Below, piece after piece: positions 17,851 to 26,436 of a stretch of DNA of 64,000 nt (position 1 is its first letter; every line of letters starts with the position of its first letter). Source of the stretch: Plut-88900 sp965116945 (GTDB lineage Bacteria > Chloroflexota > Dehalococcoidia > Plut-88900); NCBI GenBank assembly GCA_965116945.1, contig OZ220734.1, positions 62,001-126,000 of the forward strand, written 5' to 3'. Made by a program: the position numbers and the translations under genes. Under the pieces are notes generated by a model that saw only the letters and a list, made by a program, of their open reading frames with translations, searched no databases and had not been told where the DNA came from.

Positions 17851-19452
17851 ATGGCTTCAGGCCAACTGATTCCCGACTTGATCGGCTACAACGGCAACGT
17901 CATTACCATAGACCCCTATAAACCTCGAGCCCAGGCTTTTGCCATACGGGAAGGCGCTTTTGTAGCCGTTGGCGACAACGAGGAAATAAGGGACCTCGCC
18001 GGGCCGCACACCCGAAGAATAGACTTCGCTGGCAGCACGGTGGTACCGGGCTTCAATGACGCTCACATCCATGTCCTCAGCAGCGGTATCCGCCACGCTC
18101 TGATGGCCGACTGTGCCCTTCCTTCGATCGGCGAAATCCAGGAAGCCATTCGGTTCCGGGCTTCCGACACCCCTGCAGGGGAATGGGTCCAGGGTTTCAA
18201 ATTCGACGACACCAAGACCGCCGAAAACCGCTTCCTCAACCGTGAGGACCTGGACCAGGCCTGCCCCGACCATCCCGTACTGGTTGCCCACCGCGCCGGG
18301 CACGTCTATTACACAAACAGCAAGGGTCTTGAAAGGCTGGGAATAGACAAGAATTCACCTGATCCCACGGGAGGAAGCTACGGTAAGAACCCGGTTACGG
18401 GAGAACTTGACGGCGTCCTCTACGAGACCGCCGCAGATCCCATCCGCTTCGAACTTCTTTCAAAAGTCACTCCGGACGTCCGCAGAGAAGGGCTGAAGAC
18501 CATCTGTAAAATGTTCGCCGCCGCCGGTCTCACCTCCGTCCACGACGCCCTGGTAACCAGTGACGATGTTGCCGTTTACCAGGAAGCCTGGGAGCGAGGT
18601 GAGCTTCCTCTGCGCGTCTACATGCTGGTGCACTACCGGTACTTCGGAGGGTTCAAGGCCTCGGGGCTGAAGACAGGTTTCGGGGACGACCGCCTGCGCC
18701 TTGGCGGCATAAAGATGGTCAGCGACGGCGCAATAGCATCCCGCACGGCCTACCTCTCCCGACCCTACGAAGGCAGCGATACCGATTGCGGCATCCGAGC
18801 CATCCCCCCCGATGAGTTGGAGGAGATGGTCAGGGAGGTCCACGACGCCGGTTACCAGGTCGCCGTTCACGCAAACGGAGACGCAACCATAGACATGGTC
18901 CTTACCGCCTACGAAAAGGCCCAGCGGGCCAACCCCCGACAGGATACCCGCCACCGCCTGGAACACTGCACCCTCGTCAACCCCGACCTGCTTAACAGGA
19001 TGAAGGCCCTTGGCGCCGTAGCGACACCCTTCTGCACCTACGTCTACTACCACGGTGAAAAGATGCAGTATTTCGGTGAGGAACGGGTGAAGTGGATGTT
19101 CGCCCAACGCTCATTCCTGGACTACGGGGTAGTTGCCACCGGGGCCACAGACTATCCCCCCGGCCCCTTCGAGCCCCTCCTAGGTATCCAGAGCTGTGTC
19201 ACAAGAACGGACAGCAACGGCAACCTGTGGGGAGCGAACCAGCGCATATCCGTGGAAGAGGCCTTGAAAGTCTACACCATGCACAGCGCCTACGCCTCCT
19301 TCGAAGAGAATCTCAAGGGGTCTATCACCGCAGAGAAACTTGCAGACTTCACTGTCCTCGCCAAGGACCCGACCGCCGTCGATCCCTTCACCATCAAGGA
19401 CATCCCCATCGCGATGACTGTAGTCGGCGGAGAACCAATTTACGAAGCCTAG
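17851..19452 (+). CDS. YtcJ-like amidohydrolase (amidohydrolase family 3), intact copy
   Basis: 533 residues. It starts with the small beta-sandwich (LIGYNGNVITIDPYKPRAQAFAI) and then the TIM barrel with metal pair H72-I-H74 (NDAHIHV). Later ligands lie in AVHANGDATID and RHRLEHC, and in ATGATDYP. The C-terminus returns to the sandwich (LADFTVLAKDPTAVDP). Family members hydrolyse amides, formamides or cyclic ureides. The ATG at 17851 has a strong GGAGGTGAAAC site. A paralogue follows 9 bases after its stop, sharing most motifs. Substrate unknown; the SDR and metallo-hydrolase downstream may continue the pathway. Confidence 0.88.
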   Translation: MASGQLIPDLIGYNGNVITIDPYKPRAQAFAIREGAFVAVGDNEEIRDLAGPHTRRIDFAGSTVVPGFNDAHIHVLSSGIRHALMADCALPSIGEIQEAIRFRASDTPAGEWVQGFKFDDTKTAENRFLNREDLDQACPDHPVLVAHRAGHVYYTNSKGLERLGIDKNSPDPTGGSYGKNPVTGELDGVLYETAADPIRFELLSKVTPDVRREGLKTICKMFAAAGLTSVHDALVTSDDVAVYQEAWERGELPLRVYMLVHYRYFGGFKASGLKTGFGDDRLRLGGIKMVSDGAIASRTAYLSRPYEGSDTDCGIRAIPPDELEEMVREVHDAGYQVAVHANGDATIDMVLTAYEKAQRANPRQDTRHRLEHCTLVNPDLLNRMKALGAVATPFCTYVYYHGEKMQYFGEERVKWMFAQRSFLDYGVVATGATDYPPGPFEPLLGIQSCVTRTDSNGNLWGANQRISVEEALKVYTMHSAYASFEENLKGSITAEKLADFTVLAKDPTAVDPFTIKDIPIAMTVVGGEPIYEA

Positions 19453-19461
19453 GTGCTCGTC

Positions 19462-21063
19462 ATGGCATCTCCCTCCCTCACCCCCGACAAACTGATACTC
19501 AACGCCAACGTCATCACCGTTGACTCTCGGATTCCCCGCGCTCAGGCCATCGCCATTAAGAACGGCAAGTTTGTCGCCGTGGGCCGCAACGAAGACGTGG
19601 AACATCTCGGCGGACCGCAAACACAGGTGCTAAACCTGGGGGGCAAAACAGTAGTACCGGGATTCATCGACGCCCATATACACGTCATGAGTACGGGCTG
19701 CAAGGTCTCGTCCCGCATGGTGGACTGCGAACTCCCGACCATAGGTCTCGTCCAGGAAGAGCTTCGACTGAAGGCCAGGGAGACTCCCCCCGGCGACTGG
19801 GTAATGGGCTTCAAGTACGATGACACCAAGACCCCCGAGGCCCGGATGCCCTCCCGCTGGGAACTCGACGAGGTCAGCCGCGAACACCCCGTAATCGTCA
19901 CGCACCGTGCAGGCCTCAAGAGCTCGGGCAACAGCATGGCGCTGGATGAGTTTCAGGTGACCAGGGACTCTCGCGGTCCCATCTCAGGCCCCTATGAAAA
20001 AGACCCGGAGTCGGGGGAGCCCAACGGAGTCATGTATGAAGCCGGAGAGGAACGTATCCGTTTCTTCCTTCTCACACAGATCACACCCGAGGAGCGTCGC
20101 CAGGGGCTAAAGACCATCACCCGGGAATACGTTGCCGCGGGCCTTACCAGCGTCCACGACGCCATGGTCACTCCTGAAGAGGTCAGCGTTTACCAGGACG
20201 CCTGGCAGCATGAAGATCTCCTTCTGCGGGTCTATATGCTGGTTCATGAGAACTACTTTGACTCATTCAGGCGGGCGGGTATACGTACCGGCTATGGAGA
20301 CGACAAGCTGAAATGGGGTGGGATCAAGCTGACGAATGACGGCGGCATAGCGACTCGCACCGCCTTCCTGAGCGAGCCCTATGTCGGGACCAACGACCAC
20401 GGCCTGATGCTCTTCGAACAGGAAGAGCTGGATGACAAGATTCACCGCATTCATGAGGCCGGTTACCAGGCCTGCATCCACTCCAACGGGGATGCTGCCA
20501 TCGACATGACTCTCAAGGCCTTTGAACGGGCCCAGGCCTCCCACCCGAGGCAGAACGCTCGGCACCGTATTGAGCATTGCACTGTCGTTAACCCCGACAT
20601 CCTTCGAAGAATCAAGGCTCTCGGCGTGGTCCCGACCCCCTTCGGCGCCTATGCCTACCAGCACGGCGAGAAGATGCACTTCTACGGCGAGGAACGTGCC
20701 CGCTGGATGTTTGCCCACCGCTCTTTCCTGGATCACGGAATCACCTGCACCGGCGCCTCCGACTTTACGGCCAGCCCTTTCGAGCCGCTTCTCGGAGTCC
20801 AGTGTTGCGTGACCAGGACGGATATGGAGGGTAGAGTCTGAGGCCCGAACCAGAAGACCACCATCGACGAGGCTCTCCGCATCTATACCCTCAACGGCGC
20901 CTACGCCTCCTTCGAAGAGAATCTCAAGGGCTCCATCACTCCCGGTAAGCTCGCCGACCTGGTGGTCCTTTCCCAAGACCCGACCGCCGTAGACCCCTTC
21001 ACCATCAAGGACATCCCCATAGAAATGACTATGGTCGGGGGAGAGGCAGTGTACGAAGGATAG
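19462..21063 (+). pseudogene. YtcJ-like amidohydrolase, second copy, interrupted by an in-frame TGA
   Basis: Same architecture as the preceding gene, with H72-I-H74 (DAHIHV), IHSNGDAAID, RHRIEHC and TGASDF. Reading runs open from the ATG at 19462 to a TGA at 20839-20841. It then continues in the same frame for 73 codons to a TAG at 21061-21063, and those codons still encode the normal family C-terminus (YASFEENLKGSIT, LADLVVLSQDPTAVDP). The intact twin has GNLWGANQ where this gene has GRV-TGA-GPNQ, so the stop replaces a Trp codon by one base change. The truncated product lacks the C-terminal part of the barrel and the sandwich and is probably inactive. Causes: recent nonsense mutation, sequencing error, or readthrough. 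Confidence 0.8.
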
Positions 21064-21088
21064 CTTGGAAAACGGGAGGGACTAGGTA

Positions 21089-21847
21089 ATGGCTGGCAAA
21101 CTCCAGGACAAGATCTGCGTCATAACCGGCGGCAGCCTCGGCATCGGCAGCGGAACGGCCAAAGAGTGCGCCCGCGAAGGGGCCAAAGTCGCCATCCTTG
21201 ACATCCACGTCCCGGGCGGCGAGAGCACGACCACCGCCATTCGCGAGGCTGGAGGCTCCGCCATCTTCATCGAGACTGATGTTTCTCAAGCCGACCAGGT
21301 GCAGGCCGCCGTCACCCGAGTCTTGCAGGAATACGGCCGCATTGACGTCCTGGTCAACGCGGCCGCCCTCCAGGTCCAGGCCCCCGTCCTGACCGAGGTC
21401 ACGGAAGAAGAGTGGGACACCGTCCTGGCCATCAACCTCAAGGGCCCTTTCCTCTGCTCCAAGTACATCATCCCGGAGATGCTGAAGGTCGGGGGTGGTG
21501 CAATCGTTAACGTCTCTTCGTCGGTTGTCCTCCGGGGCAGCGCCTTTTCACTGCCCTACGCCGTGGGCAAGGCCGGTATGATCCAGCTTACCAAGACCAC
21601 TAATGCTCAGTTCTGCCGCCAGGGGATCCGCGTAAACAGCGTTGTCCCTGGACTAGTTGACACCCCTGGCGCCCAGGGAGTCGAGGGGAAGGCTGGCATT
21701 TTTGATGAGGTTGCCGCCGGAATCCCCGTGGGCCGTGCGGGCCAGCCCGAGGACATAGCCAAGCTAATCGTCTACCTGGCCTCTGATGACGCATCCTACG
21801 TGTCAGGCTCGGCCTTCGTAATCGATGGGGGCAGGAATGCGCTATGA
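21089..21847 (+). CDS. Short-chain dehydrogenase/reductase (SDR)
   Basis: 252 residues, a classical SDR that oxidises or reduces alcohol/ketone groups with NAD(P). The cofactor loop is TGGSLGIG (13-20), Asp in ILDIH after strand two suggests NAD preference, NAA is present in LVNAAALQ, and the catalytic Ser lies in NVSSS with Tyr157 and Lys161 in YAVGK. The C-terminal SGSAFVIDGG is standard. The ribosome-binding site GGGAGG lies upstream of ATG 21089. It overlaps the next gene by 4 bases (ATGA), so the two are co-translated; both follow the amidohydrolases and likely act on the same substrates. Confidence 0.92.
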   Translation: MAGKLQDKICVITGGSLGIGSGTAKECAREGAKVAILDIHVPGGESTTTAIREAGGSAIFIETDVSQADQVQAAVTRVLQEYGRIDVLVNAAALQVQAPVLTEVTEEEWDTVLAINLKGPFLCSKYIIPEMLKVGGGAIVNVSSSVVLRGSAFSLPYAVGKAGMIQLTKTTNAQFCRQGIRVNSVVPGLVDTPGAQGVEGKAGIFDEVAAGIPVGRAGQPEDIAKLIVYLASDDASYVSGSAFVIDGGRNAL

Positions 21848-22704
21848 GCAAGATTTACGTCCTCGGCGCCGGGACCCCTACTCCGACCCCCTCCCGTTTC
21901 GGCTCGTCCTTCGTAGTTGAGCTAAACGGACAGCACATCATGTTCGACTGCGGGCCCGCTGCCACCCATAAGCTGGTCAAGGCCGGGCTATGGCCCACCC
22001 AGATAGACCATCTCTTCTTCACCCACCACCACTTCGACCATGACGTAGACTATCCCTGTTTTCTGCTATGCCGCTGGGACCAGGGCGCGGGCATGGAGAA
22101 CAAGCTGAAAGTCTTCGGTCCGACCCTCACTGAATCCATAACCGAGAAGATAATCGGCGAGACCGGCGCCTTTGCCCACGACTGGAAGGCCCGGGTCAAC
22201 CACCCCGTGAGTCAACAGGTTTACGTCAATCGTGGAGGCACCCTGCCCAGAAGACCCCCGGAGGTAGACGCCAGGGACGTAGGCCCCGGGAAGGTCTACG
22301 CTGGCCCCGACTGGGAGGTCACCGCTGCCCCGGCACAGCACGTCGAGCCCTGGCTGGACTCGCTGGCCTACCGCCTGGAAACGCCTTTTGGGAGCATCGT
22401 CTTCACCGGAGATACACAACCTTGCGATTCCGTAAGGGAATTGGCCCAGAACGCCGACACCCTCCTCTGCATGTGCTGGGACGACCAGGATGTCATGAAC
22501 GAAAACGGCGAGCATGTCGGCCAGTGTGGCACCACGGGTGCGGCAAAGATGGCGAGGGATTCGGGAGTCAAGAGGCTGGTTCTGGTGCACATGGGCCCCG
22601 GCCTGTCGGACGATGCGGCCCTCGCCAAAGCTCAGGCCGACGTGAGAAACATATTCTTCGGAGAAGTCATTTTCTCCGAAGAGCTGATGTCCATTCCCTT
22701 CTAG
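21844..22704 (+). CDS. MBL-fold metallo-hydrolase (ribonuclease Z/lactonase-like)
   Basis: 286 residues. The metallo-beta-lactamase metal motif HxHxDH is present as H61, H63, D65, H66 in FFTHHHFDHD. The later ligands are in PAQHVEP, FTGDTQP and the C-terminal LVLVHMGPG. The start MSKIYVLGAGTPTPT resembles RNase Z-like and arylsulfatase-like members. The position as last gene of an amidohydrolase-SDR operon suggests a small-molecule hydrolase (lactone or ester) rather than tRNA processing. Its stop codon overlaps the stop of the convergent MFS gene in the palindrome CTAG. Confidence 0.87.
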   Translation: MSKIYVLGAGTPTPTPSRFGSSFVVELNGQHIMFDCGPAATHKLVKAGLWPTQIDHLFFTHHHFDHDVDYPCFLLCRWDQGAGMENKLKVFGPTLTESITEKIIGETGAFAHDWKARVNHPVSQQVYVNRGGTLPRRPPEVDARDVGPGKVYAGPDWEVTAAPAQHVEPWLDSLAYRLETPFGSIVFTGDTQPCDSVRELAQNADTLLCMCWDDQDVMNENGEHVGQCGTTGAAKMARDSGVKRLVLVHMGPGLSDDAALAKAQADVRNIFFGEVIFSEELMSIPF

Positions 22705-23999
22705 CCGGTTGGAGCAACGGCCTCCACCGCCACACCCCGGACGTATATTCCCCGGGTCCTTCTCTCCAGGGCGGTCAAAACCACGAAAGCCACGAACCCG
22801 CCCCCCGCCGCCGACAGCACCCACTCGGGGCCGAACTGGTCTCCCAGCGCACCGTTGCCGAAATTGGCGAAGGACATGATCCCTGCTGCGTGAAGGATGT
22901 AGATGCTCGTCACCCGACCCCTTATCCCATCCGGCACCACCGACTGGATGAGTATCGACGACAGGATCATGAATCCCGCCTGCGAAGCGCCCATGAAGGC
23001 GGTGGCCAGCATGGCCAGCGGAAGGGTCGGGGCGAAGGCCAGGCCCAGGGGGCTGAAGCCGCTGACTATTCCGGTGAGCAGCAGCAGCCTGCCCCTGCGA
23101 TGGGGTGCCGAGAGAGGCGCAATAACTAGAGAAATCAGCAGTGCCCCTATCCCTACGGTCACATTCATCATGCTGACGCCAAAGGCATCCGTCCCAAGCC
23201 TGGTCTCCGATATGACGGGCAGCAGGGATTCAAAGGACATGGAGAGTGAGCAGTGGAATATGACCAGCACGAATACCCGTACAAGCACCGGGTGCCGGTA
23301 GGCGTATATGAAACCCTGCAGCAGGTTGCGTAAGTGCCCCCTTGCCGACTCTATGACTCCCGTGGACCGGGTGTCGATTCTCAGGACCAGCGCTATGGCT
23401 ATGATGTATGCAACCCCGGCGATAACGAAGGCCCAGCCGATGTCCAGCAGGGCCAGCACCGGTGCGATTGCCCCCGGCCCCAGGGCCCGCGTCCCGTGGA
23501 AGGCCGCATTGACCAGGGCGTAGGCGTTGACCAGGTCTCTTCTAGGGACAAGGTTGGCCGTCAGTGATTCCAGGCCCGCCACTTGCGTCGCCATTGCGCT
23601 GCCGGTGATAAAGGCTATAACCACCAGGTGCCATATCTCGACGATGCCCAGCAAGGCCAGCACTGCAGTGGCGGCGTGGATGAGAATCTGGAATCCCATG
23701 GCCCAGGCCAGCAGGTCCCGACGCACTATCCTGTCTGCGAGGAAGCCAGCGAACACTGGCACCAGCACATAGGGGATCATGGCCGCGAAGATAACCAGCC
23801 CCGCCGAGGCACTGGGGTTGTTCTCCGCAAGGTCGTAGGCCAGCCAGCCCCGGGCCACTATGACGGCCCAAGCCCCGCCGTCGGCGGCAAGGGCGGCAAA
23901 CCAGAGGTGACGAAAGTCTCTGTGGCCGAGGGCGGGCAGGAACCGGGTCTTGGCTACATCCACCGCATTTCGGCCCGAGAGCGAACTCATATGCCGCAT
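22701..23999 (-). CDS. MFS transporter (enterobactin-exporter-like, MFS_3)
   Basis: 432 residues with about 12 hydrophobic segments. The N-terminal PALGHRDFRHLWFAALAADGG and the loop FAGFLADRIVRRDLLAW (motif A-like GxLaDRxxRR) are typical of MFS_3 exporters. The gene is preceded by GAAGGG six bases before the ATG at 23999; in-frame extension to 24269 overlaps the divergent oxidase gene and has no homology, so it is rejected. Likely exports a small metabolite. It is divergent from the FAD oxidase with an inverted repeat between them, so both may answer to one regulator. Confidence 0.88.
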   Translation of the reverse strand: MRHMSSLSGRNAVDVAKTRFLPALGHRDFRHLWFAALAADGGAWAVIVARGWLAYDLAENNPSASAGLVIFAAMIPYVLVPVFAGFLADRIVRRDLLAWAMGFQILIHAATAVLALLGIVEIWHLVVIAFITGSAMATQVAGLESLTANLVPRRDLVNAYALVNAAFHGTRALGPGAIAPVLALLDIGWAFVIAGVAYIIAIALVLRIDTRSTGVIESARGHLRNLLQGFIYAYRHPVLVRVFVLVIFHCSLSMSFESLLPVISETRLGTDAFGVSMMNVTVGIGALLISLVIAPLSAPHRRGRLLLLTGIVSGFSPLGLAFAPTLPLAMLATAFMGASQAGFMILSSILIQSVVPDGIRGRVTSIYILHAAGIMSFANFGNGALGDQFGPEWVLSAAGGGFVAFVVLTALERRTRGIYVRGVAVEAVAPTG

Positions 24000-24037
24000 T
24001 ATAGACCCTTCAAACTCAAGATGTTTAACGGTCGGGT

Positions 24038-24058
24038 TGACACCGGGCCACGGTGTCA
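24038..24058. promoter_or_regulatory. Inverted repeat between divergent genes, candidate operator
   Basis: TGACACCG (24038-24045) and CGGTGTCA (24051-24058) are perfect 8-bp arms with a 5-nt spacer. They lie between the divergent starts at 23999 and 24105. A dimeric repressor site is the simplest reading; no regulator gene is adjacent. Confidence 0.35.
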
Positions 24059-24104
24059 CTAGATTCGTCGGGAGTTTCGATCTTCGAACGTTGAAAGGGC
24101 TCCA

Positions 24105-25313
24105 TTGACAGAACACGATACCGCAGAAGCCGTAGTCATTGGCGCAGGCATAGTAGGCACAAGCATCACCCACTACCTGGCTGAGAAGGGTGTTAGGGCG
24201 ACGCTGGTTGAAAAGGATTCCGTCGCGGGAGGGGCCACGGGTAAAGCCACCGCTGTCGTAAGGATGCACTACACCAACCCGTGGGACTCGGCCATGGCAA
24301 AGATTGGCGGGGAAGTGTATGCCAACTGGGGCGAGTTGATCGGCGGCGATAGCGGTTTCGTGAACTCGGGGTTTGTGTTCATTGTCGGTGAGCAGGAAAA
24401 GGAAAAGCTATACAAGAACGTGGAGATTCTCCGCAAGGAGGCGGGAATAAACACCTACGCCCTTGACCCCGACGCCCTCCACGAACTCCTCCCCGACTGG
24501 CGCGTCGATGACGTAGGGGCCGCGGCCTACGAACCGGACAGCGGCTACGGCGATCCCCATTCCGCCGCTACCGGTTTCGCCCGCCGGGCCCAGGAGCTTG
24601 GCGCCGAGGTCTCCCAGGGTGAGGAAGTCCTGCGGATTGTGGAGGAGGGCGGCCGGGTCACGGGTGTCGAGACCAGCAGAAGGACGATTTCAACCGACAC
24701 GGTGGTGCTTGCGGGAGGCGCATGGTCGAAGGGCCTGGGAGCCGGGGTGGGGCTCGACCTGCCCATTAACGGAATGCTGTTGTCGATAGGGGTGCTGAAA
24801 CGACCCGAGGCCCTCCACGGCACCCACCCTGCCTGCATAGATGCTTCAAACGGCATCTACTTCAGGCCCGAGCCCGGAGAACTGACCCTCCTCGGATTCA
24901 GTAGTGTAGTCGACCGCCACGAGTCCCCTCCAAACCTTGACCCCGATAACTATGACGCTGAGCCCGACATGCGTTGGTCCCTGCGCACCAGCCGCCGTAT
25001 CGCCTCCCGCATTCCCGCCATGGAAGACGCCACCTGGGTCAGGTCATGGAGCGGCGTGGATGGCAACACCCCGGACGGCCACCTCATCCTGGACCGCGCC
25101 CCGGGCATCGATGGCCTGTACCTCGCCGTAGGCATGAGCGGAACCGGATTCAAGATCGGCCCAGCGGTAGGCAAGTGCATGTCGGAACTAGTCACGGAGG
25201 GCCATGCCACCAGCGTGGACATCGCCCCCTTCCGCCTTTCCCGCTTCGAAGAGGGCGAAACGCTGGTAGGAAAGTACGAATACAACTATTATCTCTTCAA
25301 GCAGGACGAGTAA
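24105..25313 (+). CDS. FAD-dependent oxidoreductase (DAO family, glycine/D-amino-acid oxidase-like)
   Basis: 402 residues. The N-terminal Rossmann loop VIGAGIVGTS binds the FAD ADP moiety, and the GGATGKATAVVRMHY region matches sarcosine/dimethylglycine oxidase types. The C-terminal GMSGTGFKIGPAVGKCMSEL closes the FAD site. Such enzymes oxidise secondary or primary amines of amino acids to imines. The start is a TTG at 24105 with AAAGGG seven bases upstream, an unusual codon but one used repeatedly in this window. It is followed by two ureohydrolases, so the substrate may be an N-methylated or guanidino amino acid; that is inference. Confidence 0.87.
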   Translation: MTEHDTAEAVVIGAGIVGTSITHYLAEKGVRATLVEKDSVAGGATGKATAVVRMHYTNPWDSAMAKIGGEVYANWGELIGGDSGFVNSGFVFIVGEQEKEKLYKNVEILRKEAGINTYALDPDALHELLPDWRVDDVGAAAYEPDSGYGDPHSAATGFARRAQELGAEVSQGEEVLRIVEEGGRVTGVETSRRTISTDTVVLAGGAWSKGLGAGVGLDLPINGMLLSIGVLKRPEALHGTHPACIDASNGIYFRPEPGELTLLGFSSVVDRHESPPNLDPDNYDAEPDMRWSLRTSRRIASRIPAMEDATWVRSWSGVDGNTPDGHLILDRAPGIDGLYLAVGMSGTGFKIGPAVGKCMSELVTEGHATSVDIAPFRLSRFEEGETLVGKYEYNYYLFKQDE

Positions 25314-25320
25314 AGAAAGA

Positions 25321-25354
25321 TCACCCTCACCCCAGCCCTCTCCTGTCAATGGAG
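25321..25354 (-). repeat. Partial copy of a dispersed CCCTCTCC-type intergenic repeat
   Basis: TCACCCTCACCCCAGCCCTC with following TCCTGTCAATGGAG reads on the minus strand as an altered form of the repeat at 38213-38249 (GGGAGAGGG with GTGAGGGTGA). It fills part of the gap between the oxidase and the first ureohydrolase. Confidence 0.5.
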
Positions 25355-25383
25355 CGGGCATTGCAATACAGAGGAGCAACATC

Positions 25384-26397
25384 GTGAAAGACAACAGATT
25401 CCTGACCGACTACGTCGGGATCCCGACCTTCTACAACGCCCCGACCATCGGGCTGGACGACATTAAAGAGGGCATGGGAGTTGTAACCGGCGCACCCATC
25501 GACCAGGGAATCCTTTTCATGAGGAGTGGAGCGCGGTTCGGGCCTCGGAGCATCCGGGAGGCCTCCCTGATGTATCGCGGACTCCAGGACGTTGCCTCCG
25601 AAAACACCTCGGTCAACGTCGACACCCACATCGCCCGACGCCTCAAGTCCCAGTTGAACATAGGCGACCTCGGTGACTTACCCGTTCATCCTCAGGACAT
25701 CATGAAGACCACCGAGTGGGTTATCGACGGCATTGCGGAGATAGTCAAGCGGGGCGGAGTGCCCATCCTCCTCGGCGGCGACCACTACCTGGCCTACCCG
25801 GGATTCGAGGGCTTTTCCAGGGGCCTGATGGAGCGAGGCGAGAAGCCCAGGCTCGGTTACGTTCACATCGACACCCACACAGACTTCCGGGACCGCTACG
25901 GCGAATTGGGCCGCTACAACCACGGCACCTGCGCCCGACGCATCAGCGAAAACTCCGTCGTCTCTTACAAGAATATGACGTGGGTCGGGCTGAACGGCAC
26001 CATCATGGACGCCGACATCTACAAGATGTACAAGAAACAACAGCTGAAGATGTCCACCGCCAACGACGTCCGGACTCAGGGCATGGAGCACGTCCTGCGC
26101 TCGGCCATCGAGGAAGCGGCGGACGGCACCGACGCCGTATACGTCAGCGTGGACATCGATGTCGTCGACGCTTCCTACGCGCCCGGGACGGGGGCCCCGG
26201 TATTCGAGGGCATCACCGCGTCAGACCTCCTGTCCGCCATGTCGATCCTCAGCGAGTACGACTGCGTGAAGGCCATTGACCTCTGCGAGGTAGCCCCGCC
26301 CATCGACCCCAACGGCAATACGGCCTACCTGGCGGCCAGCGGACTCATCGGGTTCCTGGGTAATTACCTTTTCGACGTAGTGGACCTGGACGGATAG
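25384..26397 (+). CDS. Ureohydrolase (arginase/agmatinase family), copy 1
   Basis: 337 residues. All six manganese ligands are present: H134 (GGDHYLAYP), D163, H165 and D167 (HIDTHTDF), and D257 and D259 (SVDIDVVDA). The family cleaves guanidino compounds to an amine and urea. The start MKDNRFLTDYVGIPTF and the GARFGPRSIREAS loop place it near agmatinase/guanidinobutyrase types, but substrate loops cannot be read with confidence. The GTG at 25384 has GAGGAG eight bases upstream. The next gene is a close tandem paralogue. Confidence 0.9.
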   Translation: MKDNRFLTDYVGIPTFYNAPTIGLDDIKEGMGVVTGAPIDQGILFMRSGARFGPRSIREASLMYRGLQDVASENTSVNVDTHIARRLKSQLNIGDLGDLPVHPQDIMKTTEWVIDGIAEIVKRGGVPILLGGDHYLAYPGFEGFSRGLMERGEKPRLGYVHIDTHTDFRDRYGELGRYNHGTCARRISENSVVSYKNMTWVGLNGTIMDADIYKMYKKQQLKMSTANDVRTQGMEHVLRSAIEEAADGTDAVYVSVDIDVVDASYAPGTGAPVFEGITASDLLSAMSILSEYDCVKAIDLCEVAPPIDPNGNTAYLAASGLIGFLGNYLFDVVDLDG

Positions 26398-26436
26398 AGC
26401 AAAGAGTGGGTAATTTGAACTAGAAGGGTTGATGTG

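Noticed and set aside
20839..20841. TGA as selenocysteine or a recoded Trp across the genome
   Set aside because: The twin gene has Trp not Cys here, no SECIS-like hairpin follows, and several genes (14264-14266, 52408-52410) end normally at TGA, so a genome-wide recoding is ruled out.
24000..24269. N-terminal extension of the MFS protein
   Set aside because: It overlaps the divergent FAD oxidase, has no homology, and the ATG at 23999 has a good ribosome-binding site with the family's normal N-terminus.
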